DNA of 64,000 nucleotides from Paralithodes platypus. Lineage: Eukaryota > Arthropoda > Malacostraca > Decapoda > Lithodidae. The notes beneath the pieces were generated by a model. The model had not been told where the DNA came from. It was given only the letters and a program-made list of their open reading frames with translations, and searched no databases. How positions within the stretch are numbered: the stretch's first letter is position 1; each line of letters opens with the position of its first letter. This document shows, one piece after another, positions 21,111 through 32,118 of this stretch. The stretch covers positions 47,834,932 through 47,898,931 of the forward strand of contig CM064480.1 in NCBI GenBank assembly GCA_032716605.1. The letters are read 5' to 3'. The position numbers were made by a program, and so were the translations under genes.

Positions 21111-22796
21111 ACATCATCTTGCCATCAAGGCCACGCACCACTGCTGCCCCTGCCGCCCATGCCGCCCCTGCCCAAGGAACAGAGAGAAGGGCGACAGGCA
21201 CCACCATCATCTTGCCATTAAGGCCACGCACCACTGCTGCTCCTGCCGCCGCCGCTGCCGCCGCCGCCCCTGCCGCCGCCCCTGCCACCGCCTCTGCTGT
21301 CCCTGTCCATAAGACTCCCGCACGTGCCAAAGTGACCCGGAAAACTCTGACACCATCTAAGTATGCCGCCCTGCTGTTTGATGGTGATTCGCAGGACATT
21401 GGCAGCCCGGGTTTCGACGACGAAGCCCTAGCACGGGACCAAGGGTGGGGGGATTTGGGAGTGGACAGTGGGAGTGAGTCCGACGTCGGTGACGAAAATG
21501 AGGAAGGGAATCGTCTGTCAAGTGAAGAGGAGGGTAATGATGATGAAGTGCTGTATCGCGACCATGGAAGCGATATTTCAGACGATGAAGCAGACGCAGA
21601 CGACATTCCGATCCCTGAGCTGCCTTCGTTCGATTGGTCTGACGGGGTAAATTTTGTACCTGACGTGCCCCAGTTCAATCCTGGGACGTCAGGAACAACT
21701 GACGACTGACCCTGTGATGATCAAGCGAACGAAAGCGACTTCGTCCTCGCTTTTTTCGACATGGAGGTAATGACGTACATCGTTGCCCAAACAAACGCCT
21801 ACTACAGGTGGGTGTTTGGCAGATTGGACGTCCTTTCTCCAAAAGCGAGAATACGAGGCTGGGTGGATACGACTGTGGAAGAATTTATGACGTTCTTTGC
21901 CTTGTTGTTCCTCATGCCTCTGATCAAGAAGCATGTGTTGCAACACTATTGGAAGCACGACCCTCTCATCGCCACCCCAACTTTCAATAAGTTCATGACT
22001 CGTGACAGATTTTTGTTGCTGCTAAGATTTATGCACTTTGCAGACAACGAAAATCCTAACAGGATTGACAGGATATGGAAAGTTCGGGATGTGTTCACCA
22101 TGTTGTTGGAGAGGTATAGGAAATACTTTTACCCCTTCCTCAATTTGGTGATTGATGAGTCGCTCGTGCTCTTCAAAGGACGTCTTGTTTTCAAGCAGTA
22201 TATCCCCTTGAAGAGGCATAGGTTCGGAATCAAGCTCTTCGTGTTGTGCGACTGTGAAACTGGAATAGTGCTTGACATGATCGTGTATACAGGAACTGAC
22301 ATTGACGTACCGAAAGCCGCTGCCAATGACCCCATGGGCATGTCAGGTGCCATCGTCAGGAAAATGTTGGCACCTTACCTGGGCAAAGGCCACATCATCT
22401 ACACTGACAACTGGTATACTTCTCCTGCTCTCTGCCAGTTTCTTTATGACAACCAAACGGGGTCATGTGGGACTGTCAGAAAGACAAGAAAGTTTATGTC
22501 AAAGTTCACAGGTGATGTCATTCCTCTCACAGATGCCTCCTCCAGTGACACACCTTCAGAAGACGACCTGGCCCAGGAACACCGCGAGAGGCATGTGCGA
22601 AGAAGGCGACGAAAGGGGCAGAAATACAAGCAGCTCGAGAAGTGTGGGAAACTGATAGCCCTGAAGTGGAAGGATAAGCGAGACGTCCACCTGCTTTCCA
22701 CCGTCCACACAGGTGCCCAGGTGGATTCTGGCCAAAATCCACTACCGAACCAGGAAGACAATCTACAAGCCCGACATGGTAGTGGACTACACAAAA
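19425..22796 (+). repeat. 1,686-bp tandem duplication inside the piggyBac element
   Basis: 19425-21110 and 21111-22796 are almost identical; landmark sequences lie 1,686 bp apart. Differences seen: a 3-bp GCC gain, TTC/GTC at 20067/21753, CCA/TCA near 20812/22498, and the one-base insertion near 22732. The junction at 21110 joins aaaaaacat to catcttgccat, consistent with short homology (CAT). Confidence 0.92.
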
Positions 22797-23273
22797 AACA
22801 TGCGCCTGGTGGACAAGTCTGACTGTCAGCTGTCAGGCGTTGAGTGTCTGAGGAAGACTGTGAAGTGGTATCACAAGCTCTTCCTCCACCTAGTTGACAT
22901 AACGATGCTGAACGCCTACAACTTGTGGTTGGTGAAAAAGGATATGGCCCCAAACCAGAAGCTGAAATTCCGGGAGTTCGTGTACAACGTCTCCTACCAA
23001 CTCCTGGAGAAGTATGGCACCACCACTCACAGACGTACGGCATGACGTGGGGATCACGTTCCTGACCGCATCCAGCTGGGTGTCGAAAGACACTACCCCA
23101 TCAACACTGAGATGCTTGGCACTCGCCACAGGCAGGCGCAGTGCACCGTCTGCAGCTCCAGTGTCAGGAAACCCCATGTCATGAAAAGAGTCACCTCAAT
23201 GTGCGCCGAGTGCAAAGTTCCACTCTGCCTGGGTGACTGCTTCAGGGACTACCACACCTTCAAGAACTACTGA
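21111..23273 (+). pseudogene. piggyBac transposase, second copy (frameshifted, retains C-terminal Cys-rich domain)
   Basis: Repeats the acidic segment, the TGA (21707-21709) and the DDD domain from the ATG at 21761. An extra C near 22732 shifts the frame just before the third Asp. That Asp and the following LVDKSDC then read in the next frame (22713-23045). A second shift near 23045 leads to the C-terminal Cys-rich domain (CTVC, CAECK, CLGDCFRDYH) and a stop at 23271-23273. It therefore has every domain of a piggyBac transposase, but in three frames and with one TGA. Only a few substitutions distinguish it from copy 1. Confidence 0.85.
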
Positions 23274-23821
23274 GTGTCGGCCCCTGCCCTGTCCTGCCCT
23301 GGACTCGCCCCGTGCCCTGCCCTGGACTCGCCACCTGCCCTGCCCTGGACTCGCCCCCTGCCCTGCCCTGCCCTGAACTCGCGCCCTACCTTACCTGACC
23401 TGACCTAATTGATCACGCTACCTCATAATGTAACATATATATTATATAATGTATAAGTTCCAAAGATGTCCCTGTGATATAGCTTTTACATTATATAATT
23501 GTATGTTTCATTATTTAGTTTATAAGTTTCAAAGATTTACATGTAATATGCCTTATTTTTTTAGTATATCAATATATTTGTTTGTTATTAGCCAAAGTAA
23601 TGTGTATATAATTATTTTCTTACCTCAAATGAATTGTACAAAAATAAATATGTTTCAATAAATCCTGTCAAACCTACTAAGATAATAAAAAAAAAACAAT
23701 AAAAAAAAAAAAAAAACAAGGTCATGTCATTGTATTCTTACAATATGATATATTCTATGAATATTTCATATTGTTTGAATACAATGGCATGATCTTGTAA
23801 AAAAAAAAATTTATCAAAAAT
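23274..23821 (+). other. Transposase 3' region with polyadenylation signals
   Basis: 23281-23400 holds imperfect ctgccctggactcgcc repeats. Two AATAAA signals (about 23643 and 23658) precede A-rich runs at 23688-23716, as expected for the transposase transcript end. Confidence 0.5.
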
Positions 23822-23940
23822 GTTCTAGACAATATAAAACCTTCCCCATAACCCCCTCCTGGATTCGATCCCACTACCCTACGACACTGAGTTTTCCAGT
23901 CCGCGACCTTACCAACCATGCCACAGGAGCTCATACCAAA
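23822..23940 (-). mobile_element. tRNA-Ser-like SINE fragment
   Basis: On the minus strand a tRNA-like stretch contains ggcatggttggtaaggtcgc, anticodon loop CTGGAAA (anticodon GGA, Ser), a long variable arm as in tRNA-Ser, and B box GGATCGAATCC (complement of 23861-23871). The acceptor strands do not pair well, so I call a SINE rather than a tRNA gene. Confidence 0.6.
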
Positions 23941-24985
23941 TATCACTCAAAACTTCGTGTCTACAATCGAAATGACAATATACAAAAAAAAAATGAATTA
24001 TCCCACCAATTTACGTTTGTAAATTGATGGGATTATCAATTATATCATGCCAAGGTTTATAAAAGTTGTCTCTGTCAAGAATTAGTAATTATATAACTTT
24101 ATTCTGTCAAAAATTGCCCAAACACTCAGCAAAATTGCCCCTCTCAGTGTGACTCCACTCATTTTCACACGGTCAAGCGGTCACGAGGTGACCCTTGCCG
24201 CTCCTTGATGCTCCAGCTACAGCAGCTCTGTCTGGGAACAAAATTGGTATAAATACAATAATGGATAAAATACTCTTCACAAATACATTTGTATTGTATA
24301 ATATTGTAAAACAAAATTAATAATAACTGTGTGGGTGTCGAAAATTGCTCAACCAGCTTTCTTATGTCTCGCCTACGCGCGTATATTGGATTATACATAG
24401 TCATGACTGTCATACAAATAATTGCAGTAGGTCTCGAATATACATTTAGATTGCATATTACTTCGAAATAAATAAGTAAACGTTTCTCTGGTGGCAATCT
24501 ACCCTTTCGCAAGTGTAAGGAGACACCAGTCTATATTTAGCCCTCTATCACAAAAGGCAATCTGCCTGTGTTGACTCAGCACCGTCGCTGGTGGTCTATA
24601 ATATAGTACTTTATTTACAGTCAATGGCCTACATGTTTCTGTGGTACTTCACATGTGTCTAAAATACGACACCTGCTTGCATAAAAATGCAATTCTGAAG
24701 TCCATTTATACGTACGACATACGCATGTCTCAGTTTCTCTCTCTCTCTCTCCATTCCTGACTCATGTTATTGTAGACCTGTTGATGGCAACGAACACCAG
24801 CCATCTGGTAGACATAAGGTTCAAAATACCAAACATCAATACGCCTGGGGCGCCTCCACAATTATCACAAAGCTGGTTATCTATCTAGGGATCTGCCTGA
24901 CTTCCATCTCTCCACGACTCACTCACTCACTCACTGCACCCCTGCATGCCTCCCTCCCCCCCACCCCCCCCCCACCCACCCTTTC
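23941..24985. other. Non-coding interior of the piggyBac element
   Basis: No gene recognised. A small perfect hairpin (tatcccaccaatttac with its complement) lies at 23999-24035, a CT run near 24737-24752 and a C-rich run near 24953-24980. Confidence 0.5.
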
Positions 24986-24989
24986 AGGC

Positions 24990-25790
24990 TTCCGTCTGCT
25001 AGAAACACATTCACAATTTGCGTAAATATCGCATCAATTGGGCTATATGCGGTATATTCCTTGTTATATGGGACGCCTACATATGTACACGTCTTTATTA
25101 TAGCATGAGAGTGCTCTAAATACAAGATTTACGTGATATTTATGGTGTAACACACCCTCTCCCCCTTTCATTCCCACCACAACTCACTCACACCTTGGTT
25201 CACGCATAGAAACTCATTGATAATGTGCGTAAATATCGCATGAATTGGTCTATATGCGGTATATATTTTGATATATGGCACGTATACATACGTACAAGTC
25301 TGTATTATAGCATGACAGTGCTCTAAATACAAGATTTACGTGATATTTATGGCGTAACACACCCTCTCCCCCTTTCATTCCCAGCACAACTCACTCACAC
25401 CTTGGTTCACGCATAGAAACTCATTGATAATGTGCGTAAATATCGCATGAATTGGTCTATATGCGGTATATATTTTGATATATGGCACGTATACATATGT
25501 ACAAGTCTGTATTATAGCATGACAGTGCTCTACGTACAAGATATACGTGATATGTATGGCGTAAACCACACTCTCAGCTCATAAATTGCCGCCAAACCTC
25601 CAACACATCTTCATTCCCGCCTAAAAATTCTCTTATAATTCCCTTATATATTGCAATTTTTGGTCACTATGAGGCATATTCATTGTTATATGGGTGCCCT
25701 ACACACGGATACATACTCTACATAGCCTAAAAGGGCTCAAAAAAAGGACATATACGTGATAATACGCGGTAACCCACCCCCTCCTCCCTC
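24990..25790. repeat. ~207-bp tandem repeat, about 4 copies
   Basis: Units share cgtaaatatcgcatgaattg, tatatgcggtatat and tagcatgacagtgctctaaa. The two best units begin at about 25191 and 25398 (caccttggttcacgcatag); flanking copies are more decayed. Confidence 0.85.
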
Positions 25791-26473
25791 TCCTTCTATC
25801 CCCTGCGCGCGTAAATATTCGCCAGGGAAATCTCGCCGCTCGATGACAATCTAGCCGCGCGGTGCCATTCGCTCCACATTTTTCAACTAAGGACCGTTCC
25901 CCTACCCCCCCCCAGACATTTTTTGGGGGGTCAATTATATATGGGCCGATGCACGCAAACATTCCCTACACGATGATGTACTTTTTATCGAAATTGGCAA
26001 TAGGTCCCAAAATCATCATAGGTGCGCACAGTCTTACCCTGTAGAAAAACCCCTGTGCGCCGCGGAGAGGTTAATAAATGTACACCCAGAACCGGGCCGG
26101 TTTTGAAAAATGGTTTTTATTCCAGAGACAATAGCGAATGGGTTAGGAATGAAGGAAAAACCACGAAAAACCGATCAAAAAGCTCAAAAAATGGTCCTAC
26201 AGGGCCCCCTGAAAACGGATTTTACAAGAGTAAAAAATTGAAGGCAATTTCCCCAAAAAAACAGGTTATTGCGCGCTCACGCGCACGCACGTGGACATTG
26301 AGAGTTTTCAACCATCGGCACGGTTGCGTGGGATACGTACACAGTTCCCATACAAATCTGAGCCCTCTCGAGTAGCTACACCTGTGGTTACGGTCGGAGC
26401 AATTAGGGTGACTCGCCAGACGCGTCGCTGGGGCTGTGCGTTACATACATCACCGACGCTGGTGCTGGATGGG
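25791..26473. other. Right subterminal region of the piggyBac element
   Basis: GC-richer than the surroundings, with several CG-containing short motifs and a C9 run near 25905. No coding signal. A gagaggTTAA at 26055-26064 could be the end of a further nested TTAA element, but I find no partner end. Confidence 0.4.
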
Positions 26474-26477
26474 TTAA

Positions 26478-27960
26478 ACACAATATTTCACTTTTAAACT
26501 TCAATATTTCAAATGATCCCGACATTTTTACACTTTATACAAATACAGTATATATTTTTAGACTCCACTTTTTAAACCTGAAACTTAAACACAATATTAC
26601 ACTTTTAAACTTCAATATTTCACTTTTAAACTTCAATATTTCAAATTATCTGGACATTTTTACACTTTATACAAAATTAATACAGTATACATTTTTAGAC
26701 TTCCTTTTTTAAAACCTGAAACTTACACAATATTTCACTTCTAAACTTCAATATTTCAAATGATCCCGACATTTTTACACATTACACAAATACAGTATAC
26801 ATTTTTAGACTTCCATTTTTTAAACCTGAAACTTAAACACAATATTACTTTTAAACTTCAATATTTTACTGTTAAACTTCAATATTTCAAATTATCTGGA
26901 CATTTTTACATTTCATTTACATTTTTAGACTTCAATTTTTAAACCAGAAACTTAAAAACAATATTTAACTTTTAAACATCAATATTTCAAATTATCTGGA
27001 AATTTTTACACTTTATACAAATACAGTATACATTTTTAGACTTCAATTTTTTAAACCTGAAACTTAAACACAATATTACACTTTTAAACTTCAATATTTC
27101 ACTTTTAAACTTCAATATTTCACTTTTAAACTTCAATATTTCACTTTTAAACTTCAATATTTCAAATTATCTGGACATTTTTACATTTTATACAAATACA
27201 GTATACATTTTTAGACTTAAGTTTTTTAAACCTGAAACTTAAACTCAATATTACACTTTTAAACATTAATATTTCAGTTTTAAACTTTAATATTTCAAAT
27301 TATCTGGAAATTTTTACACTTTATAGAAATACAGTATACATTTTTAGACTTCAATTTGTTAAACCTGAAACTTAAACACAATATTTCACTTTTAAACATT
27401 AATATTTCACTTTTAAACTTCAATATTTCACTTTTAAACTTCAATATTTCACTTTTAAACTTCAATATTTCAAATTATCTGGAAATGTTTACACTTTATA
27501 CAAATACAGTATACATTTTTAGACTTAAATTTTTTAAACCTGAAACTTAAACACAATATTTCACTTTTAAACTTCAATGTTTCACTTTTAAACTTCAATA
27601 TTGAAATATTGATGTTTAAAAGTGAATTTTTGAAGTTTAAAAGTGAAATATTGTGTTTAAGTTTCAGGTTTAAAAAATTGAAGTCTAAAAATGTATACTG
27701 TATTTGTATAAAGTGTAAACATTTCCAGATAATTTGAAATATTGAAGTTTAAAAGTGAAATATTGAAGTTTAAAAGTGAAATATTGAAGTTTAAAAGTGT
27801 AATATTGAAGTTTAAAAGTGAAATATTGATGTTTAAAAGTGAAATATTGTGTTTAAGTTTCAGGTTTAAAAAATTAGTCTAAAAATGTATACTGTATTTG
27901 TTTAAAGTGTAAAAATGTCCAGATAATTTGAAATATTGAAGTTCAAAAGTGAAATATTGT
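26478..27960. repeat. AT-rich ~140-bp satellite, right part, with inversion at ~27603
   Basis: Continuation of 18044-18540. The number of cttttaaacttcaatatttc subrepeats per unit varies from one to four. At about 27603 the orientation flips: from there to 27960 every motif appears as its complement, giving a large inverted repeat. Confidence 0.9.
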
Positions 27961-28590
27961 GTTCTTTTCATATTCAGTATATTTTCTAAGTCCATATATT
28001 GAAACTTAATTTATAATTGAGAACTATTTTTTTTCTAAGCTCTCTTTTCATATTCAGAATATGTTCTCAGTTCTCTTATATGTGTATAGTTTCATATTTT
28101 ATTTATTTTTGTTTCTAAGTCCATATATTGGAATTTTATTTTTAATTGAGAAATAGAGTTTTTCTAAGTTAATTGTTTTATTTTCTAAGTTATCTTTTCA
28201 TTTTTTTTCTAAGTCCATATATTGGAACTTTATCAGTTATAAAAGTCATAGCTTATAATATAGTGATCAATAAAAGATAGAAGTTCGTTTTTTGGATTTT
28301 ATTAAGTAAAGTTTGTGTGACAAAGACGATATATAACAATGTTATATCAAGTGAAGTTAATAGCAAATACAGAGTTATGAATTCAAGTGATAGAATATAT
28401 CATGTTACATTTAAGGCAAATACAATCATTATTGAAATTAAAGCAAAGCAATCTATTGAAGCTGAAGGAGGGAACCAACTCGGGGGAGAGGTGACATCAT
28501 CAAAGCAACAAAACTGTGAAGTAATAAGAAAAATAGCAAAGATTAGAGTAAAGGTAATAAGACCTATCTCATCTGAAAGGGAAAAATAGA
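27961..28590. other. AT-rich spacer
   Basis: Repeated ttttctaagtccatatattg-like phrases (about 27985, 28115, 28207) suggest a degenerate repeat. A 90-codon open frame at 28317-28589 starts with GTG, shows no known domain, and is not called. Confidence 0.45.
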
Positions 28591-28815
28591 TTAGCCTAAC
28601 CTAACACACCATTCATACCATGCAACTACAACTACATACTACGACTACGACTACAGACTACGACTACATACTACGACTACAACCTAACCTACCCTCCCCT
28701 CCTACCCTACTCTCCTAACCTAACCTAAACCACCACCACTATGACTACATACTACGACTACATACTACAACTACTTACTACGACTACAAACAACTACTAC
28801 TACAAACAAAACACA
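28591..28815. repeat. Simple repeat (ACTACG/ACTACA) with CCTAA runs
   Basis: Imperfect tactacgactac units. Short cctaacctaa runs at about 28595-28607 and 28714-28728 match the arthropod telomere unit but are only 2-3 units long. Confidence 0.7.
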
Positions 28816-29054
28816 ACTATCACTCCCCTTGAATCGTAGTGGCGTGGGCAGTCTCTAGCAGCGGCGGTAGAGTCCTAAGGAAGCAACCGGCAGAGTCCAC
28901 AGGCAGCAGAGTCCACAGGCAGCAGAGTCCACAGGCAGGCACCCCAATCCTGAAAAACAAGAAACAAAACATTAATTTGGGCAATAGATTGACAAGCGCT
29001 GAGATCATATATAATAGTGTCGTATTCCTAGCCAGTTAATATGGTAAGCTGATA

Positions 29055-29314
29055 ACCCCTTCATAACCGGTGCCGTACTTTCAACTTTATTCTATCTATC
29101 TATCTATTGCCTGACGCCGTGATCCCCGAAGGGGTGGCCACGAACGAACCGCCCCCTACTATTAGACGATTTTATTCAATTTAAAAATGGCCTCCAGCAA
29201 CTAACAGGTTTGAACTATCTTAGTTGACCCTTATTACTGCCACAGATCATTCTTAAGCTGTACAAAATCGTCTAAATGAATCAAATGAAAACTACGTGGC
29301 CGGTAAAGAAGGGG
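29055..29314. mobile_element. TTAA-MITE relative carrying a small insertion
   Basis: The ends ccccttcataaccggtgcc and ggccggtaaagaagggg match the 207-bp MITE family, as do the middle parts. About 55 extra bp at 29092-29150 consist of (CTAT)n followed by a segment with gatccccgaaggggtgg. That looks like the 3' tail of a LINE inserted on the minus strand, (ATAG)n at its end. Confidence 0.6.
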
Positions 29315-29539
29315 TTAGTTTTTTTCCAGCTGATGGTAAATTGCTATCTCGCCATCCTGATTACTCGGCTATAGTACCCAGGTTTTTTAGCGAAATATGT
29401 TGCTAATTAGGAAAACTTGGCAATGATATGACCCCGAGACATAGCAGTATCATGTTTTTCCATTAAGAATCGAGAAATCAGATACTAAGGGATTCAATTT
29501 AACATCAGCTGAAAGAAAGAGACTATAGACTTCATATTT

Positions 29540-31162
29540 TCCATTAAGTATTGAGGGAGGGAAGGTGGAGGGATAGATGGGGTGGTGAGGGATGGTTGTA
29601 GTGGGAGGGAGGGAGGGATGCAGTGGAAGGGAGGGTGGGAGATGAATGTAGTGGGGAGGGTGGAAGGGATGAAAACAGTGGGGAGGAGGGAGGAAGAAGG
29701 GAGTGAATGCAGTGGGGAGGGTGGGAGGAAGGGGTGAATGACAGTGGGGAGGAGGGAGGAAGTGATGAATAGAGGGGGGGGGGAGGAAGGAAGGGGGAGA
29801 ATGCAGTGGGGAGGGTGGGAGGAAGGAAGGGGGTGAGTGCAGTGGGGAGGTGGGGAGGGTGGGAGGAAGGGGTGAATACAGTGGGGAGGGAGTGAGGGAG
29901 GGAGGGAGGGAGGAGGGAATGAATACAGTGGGGAGGGAGGAAGGAAGGGGGTGTATGCAGTGGCGAGGGTGGGAGGAAGGGGTGAATACAGTGGGGAGGG
30001 AGGGAGGAAGGGATGAATACAGTGGGGAGGGAGGAAGGTAGGCGTGAATGCAGTGGGGAGGGGGGAGGAAGGGGGTGAATACAGTGGGGAGGGAGGGAAA
30101 GGGAGGGAGGGAAGGGAATGCAGTGGGGAGGGAGGAAGGTGGGGGGTGAATGGGGGGGGGAGGAAGGGGTGAATGCAGTGGGGAGAGAGGAGGAGAAGGG
30201 GGAGAATGTAGTGGGGAGGGAGGGAGAAGGGGTGAATGTAGTGGGGAGGGAGGAAGGGGGGGAATGCAGTGGGGAGGTAGGGAGGAAGGGGGTGAATGCA
30301 GGTGGGAGGGAGGGAGGAAGGGGTGTGAATGCAGAGGGGAGGGAGGGAGGAAGGGGTGAATGCAGTGGGGAGGGAGGGGGTGAATGTATTGGGGAGGGAG
30401 GGAGGAAGTCGGTGAATGCAGTGGGGAGGGAGGAAGGAAGTGGGTGAATGCAGTGGGGAGGGAGGGAGGAAGGGGGGTGAATGCAGTGGGGAGTGAGGGA
30501 GGAAGGGGGGTGAATGCAGTGGGGACGGAGGGAGGAAAGGGGTAAATGCAGTGGGGAGGGAGGGAGGAAGGGGGTGTATGCAGTGGGGAGGGAGGGAGGA
30601 AGGGGGTGTATGCAGTGGGGGGGGAGGGAGGAAATGGGTGAATGGAGTGGGGAGGGGGGGAGGAAGGGGGTGTATGCAGTGGGGAGGGAGGGAGGAAGGG
30701 GGGTGAATGGAGGGGGGGGGGAGGGAGGAGGGGGGTGAATGCCGTGGGGAGGGAGGGAGGAAGTGGGGAGGGAGGGAGGAAGTGGGTGAATGCAGTGGGG
30801 AGGGAGGAAGTAGGTGAATGCAGTGGGAAGAAGGGAGGAGGAAGGGGGTGAATGCAGTGGGGAGGGAGGGAGGAAGTGGGTGAATGCAGTGGGGAGGGAG
30901 GGAGGGAGGAAGTGGGTGAATGCAGGGGGGAGGGAGGGAGGAAGTGGGTGAATGCAGTGGGGAGGGAGGGAGGAAGTGGGTGAATGCAGGGGGGAGGGAG
31001 GGAGGAAGGGGTGAATGCAGTGGGGAGGGAGGGAGGAAGGGGTGAATGCAGTGGGGAGGGAGGGGGTGAATGTAGTGGGGAGGGATGGAGGGAGGAAGAG
31101 GGTGAATGCAGTGGGGAGGGAGGGAGGGAGGAAGGGGGTGAATGCAGTTGGGAGGGAGGGAG
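29540..31162. repeat. 1.6-kb G-rich minisatellite (GGGAGGGAGGAAGGGGGTGAATGCAGT-type)
   Basis: About 40 imperfect units of 30-45 bp. The complementary strand is open for 584 codons as Ser/Pro/His repeats, an artefact of composition. The same repeat resumes at 37223-37348, after element 1. Confidence 0.92.
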
Positions 31163-31897
31163 TGTGACGCCTCCCGGCGTTAGCAGAATGGTTGCGTGGG
31201 GCATTGCAGCTCGCTAGCGCTCGCCAGGACGGGAGGATAGGCTACAGTTGTCCTAGAATGATCTGCTTTATTTCATTAGTGTCGTGTTGCCACAGACAGT
31301 CTAGAAATGATCTTTGTTTTGGTTCTCTGGACCGCGCTTTTATATTCGCTATAATATAAATGTTGCGTTGTGTCACAAAGCATTTCTTTAGTTGTCGAGC
31401 ATTACTACCTTTGCGCAGTCTTTATTATTCGCCTGCCTATTATTACTATATGTCCTAGCATTTATTGTGACCCGTATCTGCATTATAAGGTTTCAAGATT
31501 CTTTACGAACATCTTCCCAGCATCAGACTTATTTCAGAAGTTTCCAGTTGATGTTGCAGGACTAGCATTGCACTTTCTTTAATACAGTTACTCAGTTATT
31601 TGACTATCTACCGCAACGTTAATTAATCACGTTAACTATCTTTTTTTGTGTAACATAATCGAGTAATCTTTTACTGTTTGAGAATAGGCTGTTTCATTGA
31701 GCGTCAGCCTAGTGTGTGTGCACCAGTTACCGAGTCATAGGATACCTCGTTGTCCAGGCATGACTCAGGGCGGTAATGGTGTTTTGTTTTCCAGTGTTTA
31801 AGGCAGGGGTTGGATCTAGTGTTACCGTTGTTGCTTTTTGCCATTATCTAGTCCAATGTTGAAGAGCCCTGTGTCTTTGAGAACCTGGATCGTAACA
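31163..31897 (+). repeat. 5' LTR of element 1
   Basis: Starts TGTGACGCCTCCCGGCG and ends GATCGTAACA. Pairs with 36482-37222 with a few substitutions and small indels. Confidence 0.93.
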
Positions 31898-31899
31898 AA

Positions 31900-31916
31900 T
31901 AGCGACCTTGCCAGGA
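31900..31916 (+). other. Primer-binding site of element 1
   Basis: TAGCGACCTTGCCAGG lies two bases after the LTR. Elements 3 and 4 have TGGCGACCTT at the same place; here the second base is A, a likely mutation. The priming tRNA was not identified. Confidence 0.5.
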
Positions 31917-32118
31917 TATTGTGAACTAAGAGATAATTGCAGGATTGTTGTGGTCATTTGTTTTATTGAGGAATATAGTGGGCACGTTAGAATTTTTGTT
32001 GGCAAAGTAGTATAGCAGTTGAGTCTTCAGACATTTTTTGCAAGTGAATAGTGCTACATAGGAGCTTGGGTACTTTTTTTTTTTTTTTATATAAACGTGA
32101 GAATTTTTGGTGGACACA

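Larger units (their letters stand above)
18541..26477 (+). mobile_element. 7.9-kb piggyBac-type transposon with TTAA duplication
   Basis: TTAA at 18541-18544 and 26474-26477 flank the element. Outside, the satellite reads aacctgaaac on the left and acacaatatttcac on the right, which together make one intact satellite unit around a single TTAA. The left end is CCCGTCGAGCC and the right end, complemented, CCCATCCAGCA. The left subterminal region carries two direct copies of a ctgcgggg...gactcNtaagag motif (18556-18612). The transposase region lies at 18767-23273. The 3' 3.2 kb is non-coding, with a SINE and a tandem array, making the element unusually long for piggyBac (2-4 kb is common). Nested insertions in that part are possible. 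Confidence 0.8.

Noticed and set aside
28317..28589. 90-codon frame in AT-rich spacer
   Set aside because: Begins with GTG, has no domain or repeat support, and adjoins simple repeats.
28591..28815. Interstitial telomere block
   Set aside because: CCTAA units occur only two or three at a time within a different simple repeat; not enough for a telomeric tract.
29450..31204. 584-codon minus-strand frame of Ser/Pro/His repeats
   Set aside because: It is the complement of a G-rich minisatellite whose composition lacks stop codons; there is no sequence beyond the repeat.
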